Assembly: GCA_018656255.1 (NCBI GenBank) | Contig: JABHYI010000171.1 | Coordinates: 1-8,673, forward strand | Reading direction: 5' to 3' | Length of the DNA: 8,673 nucleotides | Source: Bacteroidota bacterium | GTDB taxonomy: Bacteria; Bacteroidota; Bacteroidia; Flavobacteriales; Flavobacteriaceae | In this document: piece after piece, positions 4,799 to 8,673 of the stretch | How positions within the stretch are numbered: position 1 is the first letter of the stretch | Layout of the letters: each line of letters begins with the position of its first letter | The notes under the pieces: model-generated | The model's database searches: none | Told to the model about the DNA's origin: nothing | The model's input: the letters and a program-made list of their open reading frames with translations, nothing else | Made by a program: the position numbers and the translations under genes

Positions 4799-7531
4799 GT
4801 GCCATATAAACAGCATTTATTAAATATTTTATCCACAGTATTACTATGCTGTAGCGGGCTTGTATTTGGCCAAGAAATCCCAACAAAAGACACGCCCAAT
4901 ATCCCCCTGGTTGAAGCCGATGAGCAACTGCAAAAAGATAGCCTATCTATCAACAAACCCGGTATTGAGCAAATCAATGAACGCGCCACAGATACCATAC
5001 AAGTAGACACTATAAAACCACCCAAAGAAGCATTTACAGATATTGTGGAGTACTTTGGAGAGCAATATGTATACCTAGATAAAAAAGCAAACAAGGTGTA
5101 CATGTATGATAAAGCCTATATTATTTATGGTGATGTACGCATAGACGCTGGACTTATCGTACTAGATTACAACACCAATGAGGTATACGCAAAAGGAATT
5201 GATAGCGCAGGGGCCTACACCCAGCGTCCAATCTTTAAACAAGGTGCCAATGTAGTTGAGCCAGATTCTATAAAATACAATTACAACTCTGAGAAAGCAC
5301 TTGTATACAACTCAAGAGGTGAGGAACAAAGCTTTAGATACATTGCAAAAACAACAAAAAAAGTAAATGACTCTGTTATATACCTAAGTAATGTGAGGTT
5401 TACTACCTCTAAAAACATAGACAATCCAGAATATTACTTTTACACTAGAAGAGCCAAGTTTGTACCAAAAAAGAAAATCATAACAGGTGTCACCAACATG
5501 TATATTGCAGATGTACCCACTCCTATTGGGCTTCCTTTTGCATTTTTACCCCTAGGGGAAGACAGACAATCTGGATTTATCATACCAACTATTGGAGAGA
5601 ACAACAATCGTGGTTTTTTCTTTCAAAATGGTGGGTACTACCTCGCCCTCTCAGACTATGTAGACCTTACCCTTCTTGGAGACTATTACAGCAATGGTAG
5701 TTATGGCCTTCGGGCACAATCTAGTTATGCTTTAAAATATAAGTTTCGTGGAAATATAAACATGAGGTATGAAAGCCTTGTTAACAGTGATAGAGGGTTC
5801 CCTGATTACAGTCAAAGTTCATCCTACAACATACAATGGAATCACTCTCAGGATCAAAAATCAAGTCCAAGCTCCCGCTTTAATGCATCTGTAAACTTTG
5901 GTAGCAGTCGCTATTTTCAGCAATCTATCAACCAGTTTAACAACTCTAGTGCACTTGTAAACACCTTAAACTCTTCTGTGAGCTACTCTAAGACTTTTGA
6001 AGGAGAACCGCAGATAAACACTTCTGTAGCTCTTAATCTGCAACAGAATACCCAAACCGAGAAGATCAACCTATCCTTGCCAAATATAAATGCAAACATG
6101 GCTAGAGTATTTCCGTTCGCTCCCAAAAATGGAAGAAAAAAAGGAATAATTCAGAACATTAATTTTCAATATGATGTAACGGCTCAAAACAGAATACAAA
6201 CCACAGACTCCTTGTTTTTAAAGTCTGAAATGTTTGACAATGCCCTTATTGGAGTACAGCATAGAATACCGCTGAGCACAAACTTTAAAATTCTAGACCA
6301 CCTGAGCGCCTCTGCAAGTACAACCTATACAGAAACTTGGAGTTTCACTACCTTTAATCAGAGGTATGATGAAAGCCTAAACCAAGGTAATGGGGGTGTT
6401 GCTAGAGATACCGTAAGTGGTTTTGACAGTTTTAGAACCTATAATTTTAACATGAGTCTGGGAACCACACTCTACGGTACTTTTAATGTTGGTGACAAGG
6501 ATAGCAGAATACAAAAAATACGCCATGTGGTAAGGCCCTCTGTATCCTACAATATAAACCCTGGCTTTGAACAGTACTATGACCAATACGTTGTACCTGT
6601 TACCGCAGATCCAGAAATAAACGAAGAAATAGTCCAGTACTCTAGGTTTGAAAACACACTCTTTGGCGCTCCTGGAAATCGTTTTTCTAGCAACATAGGT
6701 ATTGGTATTAGCAATACCCTTGAGGCCAAGGTTAGAGACCCAGACACCACAGCCCAAAAGCCAAAGAAAAGAATACTTCTTAATAATTTAAATTTTGGTA
6801 CCGCTTACAATGTTGCAGGAGATTCCCTGCAATGGAGTGCTGTTAATGTTTCTGGGGCCATACCAATTATACCTAAACTTGATGTTAACTTTAGCGGGTC
6901 TCTAGACCCTTATGCGCTTAATAATAACAACCAGCGCATTGATGTATTTAACATCGATAACGGAGGGAGTTTGTTTAGACTTACGCGAGGAAACATTAGC
7001 CTTAATTACTCTTTTTCTAGTAAAGATTTTAAAGACAAAAAGAGTGACAAAGATAGTGATGACCAAACCTTTAGAAACGGAGGCCGTCAAGATGATCTTT
7101 TTGGAGACAATACCACAAGATTTGGAGATAACACCTTTGATGATGATGATAATCAAGACACCCAAAGAGTAACCAATAAAGATTGGTACAACTTTACCAT
7201 ACCCTGGGATATACGCATGGCATACACCATTACCTACGGAAATCAAAAACGAGAAAATGAGATCTCATCACAATCATTGATGTTTAGTTCTAATCTAGAA
7301 TTAAGCCCACGCTGGAAAGTTGGTATGTCTTCAGGCTATGACTTTAAAAACAAAGGGGTTACCACAACTCAGTTTAGATTTCAACGCGATTTGGAAAGCT
7401 GGAAAATGAGTTTTAACTGGACTCCTATTGGCTCTGTAAACACCTCATGGTACTTTTTTATTGGTATTAAATCTAGTGTCCTTAGTGACATAAAGTACGA
7501 CAAACGTAGAGAATCAGACAGGCAGCTATAA
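4799..7531 (+). CDS. lptD: LPS-assembly outer-membrane protein LptD (Bacteroidota type)
   Basis: This 910-residue protein would form the outer-membrane beta-barrel that inserts lipopolysaccharide at the cell surface, normally plugged by LptE. Residues 1-24 resemble a signal peptide ending near VFGQ. An OstA/LptA-like beta domain spans about 80-230, accepting LPS from the periplasmic bridge. The conserved LptD stretch LPFAFLPLGEDRQSGF follows at about 245-260, then NRGFFFQNGGYY. The rest is amphipathic beta-strand sequence. An acidic segment at about 741-795 probably forms a long loop. The only cysteines are C17 and C18, within the signal peptide. The open frame begins after a stop at 4784-4786, and the only common start before the signal peptide is GTG at 4799. 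An AAGGAG sequence (4794-4799) overlaps that codon, so the exact start is uncertain; CTG at 4790 is an alternative. A ridA-type gene follows after 36 bases. Confidence 0.92.
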   Translation: MPYKQHLLNILSTVLLCCSGLVFGQEIPTKDTPNIPLVEADEQLQKDSLSINKPGIEQINERATDTIQVDTIKPPKEAFTDIVEYFGEQYVYLDKKANKVYMYDKAYIIYGDVRIDAGLIVLDYNTNEVYAKGIDSAGAYTQRPIFKQGANVVEPDSIKYNYNSEKALVYNSRGEEQSFRYIAKTTKKVNDSVIYLSNVRFTTSKNIDNPEYYFYTRRAKFVPKKKIITGVTNMYIADVPTPIGLPFAFLPLGEDRQSGFIIPTIGENNNRGFFFQNGGYYLALSDYVDLTLLGDYYSNGSYGLRAQSSYALKYKFRGNINMRYESLVNSDRGFPDYSQSSSYNIQWNHSQDQKSSPSSRFNASVNFGSSRYFQQSINQFNNSSALVNTLNSSVSYSKTFEGEPQINTSVALNLQQNTQTEKINLSLPNINANMARVFPFAPKNGRKKGIIQNINFQYDVTAQNRIQTTDSLFLKSEMFDNALIGVQHRIPLSTNFKILDHLSASASTTYTETWSFTTFNQRYDESLNQGNGGVARDTVSGFDSFRTYNFNMSLGTTLYGTFNVGDKDSRIQKIRHVVRPSVSYNINPGFEQYYDQYVVPVTADPEINEEIVQYSRFENTLFGAPGNRFSSNIGIGISNTLEAKVRDPDTTAQKPKKRILLNNLNFGTAYNVAGDSLQWSAVNVSGAIPIIPKLDVNFSGSLDPYALNNNNQRIDVFNIDNGGSLFRLTRGNISLNYSFSSKDFKDKKSDKDSDDQTFRNGGRQDDLFGDNTTRFGDNTFDDDDNQDTQRVTNKDWYNFTIPWDIRMAYTITYGNQKRENEISSQSLMFSSNLELSPRWKVGMSSGYDFKNKGVTTTQFRFQRDLESWKMSFNWTPIGSVNTSWYFFIGIKSSVLSDIKYDKRRESDRQL

Positions 7532-7567
7532 TATCGAGTAAGGCCATATACAGACAACATAAAAATT

Positions 7568-7948
7568 ATGAAAAAAATAATTCACACAGACAAGGCTCCT
7601 GCTCCTATTGGCCCTTACAGCCAAGCCATACAATTTGGAAACATGCTATACACCTCAGGACAAATAGCAATTAACCCAACAACAGGTGATTTGGAGATAG
7701 AAGATATAAAAGCAGAGACACGCCTTGTGATGGAGAATCTAAGAGCGGTTTTACAGGCAGCAGGCATGAATTTTGAGCACGTAATAAAGGCGAGTATTTT
7801 TGTGAGTGATATGCATAACTTTGCAGCTATCAATAAGGTGTATGCTACTTATTTTAATGAGGCAACAGCACCAGCAAGAGAAACGGTAGAGGTTGCAAAC
7901 TTGCCCAAGTTTGTAAATGTAGAAATCTCGATGATTGCTAGTTTATAA
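7568..7948 (+). CDS. ridA: RidA family reactive enamine/imine deaminase
   Basis: This 126-residue cytoplasmic protein has the normal length for the YjgF/YER057c/UK114 family, which forms trimers and hydrolyses reactive 2-aminoacrylate and related imines made by PLP enzymes. The signature residues are present: Y17 in GPYSQA, the key arginine R104 in APARETVEVA, and E120 in VNVEISMIA. The N-terminal region with LYTSGQIA also fits RidA proper rather than the divergent Rid subgroups. The ATG start at 7568 lies in A-rich sequence without a Shine-Dalgarno site. It is 36 bases downstream of lptD with no promoter motif visible in the gap, so it is probably carried on the same transcript. No metabolic link to LPS export is apparent. 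The family is certain; the precise substrate range is inferred from the conserved arginine. Confidence 0.95.
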   Translation: MKKIIHTDKAPAPIGPYSQAIQFGNMLYTSGQIAINPTTGDLEIEDIKAETRLVMENLRAVLQAAGMNFEHVIKASIFVSDMHNFAAINKVYATYFNEATAPARETVEVANLPKFVNVEISMIASL

Positions 7949-7971
7949 AAAAGCTTATTCCCTTTTTTTAT
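7945..7971. terminator. Possible bidirectional A/T hairpin terminator between ridA and tamB
   Basis: ATAAAAAAG (7945-7953) can pair with CTTTTTTTAT (7962-7971) with one bulged T and an eight-base loop. Either strand then ends in a U-rich arm, as in a bidirectional terminator. It contains the ridA stop (7946-7948) and, in the loop, the tamB stop (7955-7957). The stem has only one G-C pair, so it would be weak. Confidence 0.3.
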
Positions 7972-8673
7972 CTTCATTAAAATTGGCTGGAAAACTTGTA
8001 TCATCAGGTACAAAAGGCGTATCCAACCCATCACCCTCTAGGGTCAGCTTTTTATTAAATAGTTTTTCTATGAGCTCACTTAAGGTATTGAAATCTACAT
8101 TGTATGACATCCCTAGACCTTGTTCAAAAATTTGATCTTCACCAATAAACTGTATATCTGCCTGACGGTTAAAGAAATTCATCCTAAGAGTACCATCTTC
8201 ATTGATTAGCCATTGCACTTCAATATCTCCAGCAATAGCAGTCTCATTGGCTCCACCCACAGGAATACCCACCTTCCCGTTAATTAAAATACGCTCATTT
8301 ATTTTACTTTGAAGAGATATACCTACGCGATCTGCGGTTTGCAGATTGGGTGTTCTATTTCCTTGAGAATAATCTAAACCCACATTAAAGGTACCATCTT
8401 CATCTGCAAATAAACCGTTTACTAAATCACTAACTCTATCTACCAAAGTGCCTGCAAAATTTGCACCACCCATACCTTCGTTTACAAAACTTCCGGTGGT
8501 TAATAAAAAGATGGCCTGTTTCTCTATTTCTTCTTTGCTTTGCAGTTTAAACTCTAATTCGCTTTTCACCGTTGAGCTGGTTCTAGGAAAGTCTATGTTA
8601 AAATTTAATTCTGGTTGTATGATTTCTCCAGTTAAATCTACCAAAACATCTACGGGTATCTTCCTGTTAAAAG
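7955..8673 (-). CDS. tamB: TamB-like translocation/assembly module, C-terminal fragment (5' part outside window)
   Basis: This is the C-terminal 238 residues of a much longer protein entering from the right edge; TamB homologues usually exceed 1,000 residues. TamB-like proteins span the periplasm as a beta-rich groove and are linked to outer-membrane protein assembly and lipid transfer. The visible part is the conserved TamB C-terminal domain: an opening segment containing VDVLVDLTGEI, then FNIDFPRTSSTVKSELEF, the LLTTGSF motif, and later DIEVQWLINEDGTLRMNFFN and GMSYNVDFNTLSEL. A polar tail of about 30 residues ends at TAA. The frame is open through the window edge with no start, so the true start is not here. 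It converges on ridA with a six-base gap. The assignment rests on motif recognition and is fairly strong. The tamA-like partner is not visible. Confidence 0.85.
   Translation of the reverse strand, partial: FNRKIPVDVLVDLTGEIIQPELNFNIDFPRTSSTVKSELEFKLQSKEEIEKQAIFLLTTGSFVNEGMGGANFAGTLVDRVSDLVNGLFADEDGTFNVGLDYSQGNRTPNLQTADRVGISLQSKINERILINGKVGIPVGGANETAIAGDIEVQWLINEDGTLRMNFFNRQADIQFIGEDQIFEQGLGMSYNVDFNTLSELIEKLFNKKLTLEGDGLDTPFVPDDTSFPANFNEDKKRE

Noticed and set aside
4741..4809. A 22-codon ATG frame (MLNFDESKSK...) overlapping the lptD start, as a possible leader peptide.
   Set aside because: It has no visible ribosome site, begins upstream of the likely transcription start, and its composition is unremarkable for AT-rich spacer.
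6377..6757. A 126-codon minus-strand frame antisense to lptD.
   Set aside because: No recognisable domain, and it lies fully opposite a well-supported gene.
6912..7172. An 86-codon plus-strand frame inside lptD.
   Set aside because: It lies wholly within lptD in another frame, and its composition reflects the Asp-rich codons of the real gene.
7532..7567. Gap between lptD and ridA searched for a terminator or promoter.
   Set aside because: No inverted repeat with a T run and no TTG/TAnnTTTG pair is present; co-transcription is simplest.

Overview
The window looks like chromosomal core sequence from a low-GC member of the Bacteroidota, most likely a flavobacterium. The evidence is the protein types (a large Bacteroidota-style LptD, a TamB C-terminus, a stand-alone MlaD/MCE protein with the SFLKG and YDNVEGL signatures, an Amidase_3 enzyme with a SPOR-like tail), the scarcity of Shine-Dalgarno sequences before most genes, and a TAnnTTTG-type -7 element upstream of lptD. 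I see no mobile element, CRISPR array, tRNA, rRNA or clear phage signature, and no gene-free stretch above 300 bases; the longest gap is 114 bases.

Left half (1-4684, all on the minus strand). Read in transcription order this is a compact, probably co-transcribed series: an N-acetylmuramoyl-L-alanine amidase (4684-3560), an MCE/MlaD lipid-transport protein (3520-2567, TTG start), a membrane protein with two ferredoxin-type [4Fe-4S] clusters (2563-1241), a small HAD phosphatase (1219-728), and a cysteine-rich CCG-domain protein (678 to beyond base 1). The two Fe-S proteins look like the membrane and cytoplasmic halves of a heterodisulfide-reductase-like electron-transfer complex, with the HAD gene between them.

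Centre (4685-4798). A 114-base divergent intergenic region separates the amidase series from lptD. It holds a perfect 8-bp inverted repeat that overlaps a consensus-like flavobacterial -7 box.

Right half. On the plus strand are lptD (4799-7531, outer-membrane LPS insertion) and, 36 bases later, a RidA-family enamine/imine deaminase (7568-7948). Converging on them with a 6-base gap is the C-terminal part of a TamB-like protein (minus strand, entering from the right edge). A weak A/T hairpin spanning both stop codons could end transcription in both directions.

Four of the eight genes serve the envelope (peptidoglycan amidase, MCE lipid carrier, LPS translocon, TamB bridge), so this is an outer-membrane-biogenesis neighbourhood with an attached redox module. 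I did not find convincing evidence of a wholly new system. The points most worth a second look are the cysteine-free mature LptD, its acidic insertion, the Fe-S pair with no visible catalytic partner, and the two intergenic dyads.
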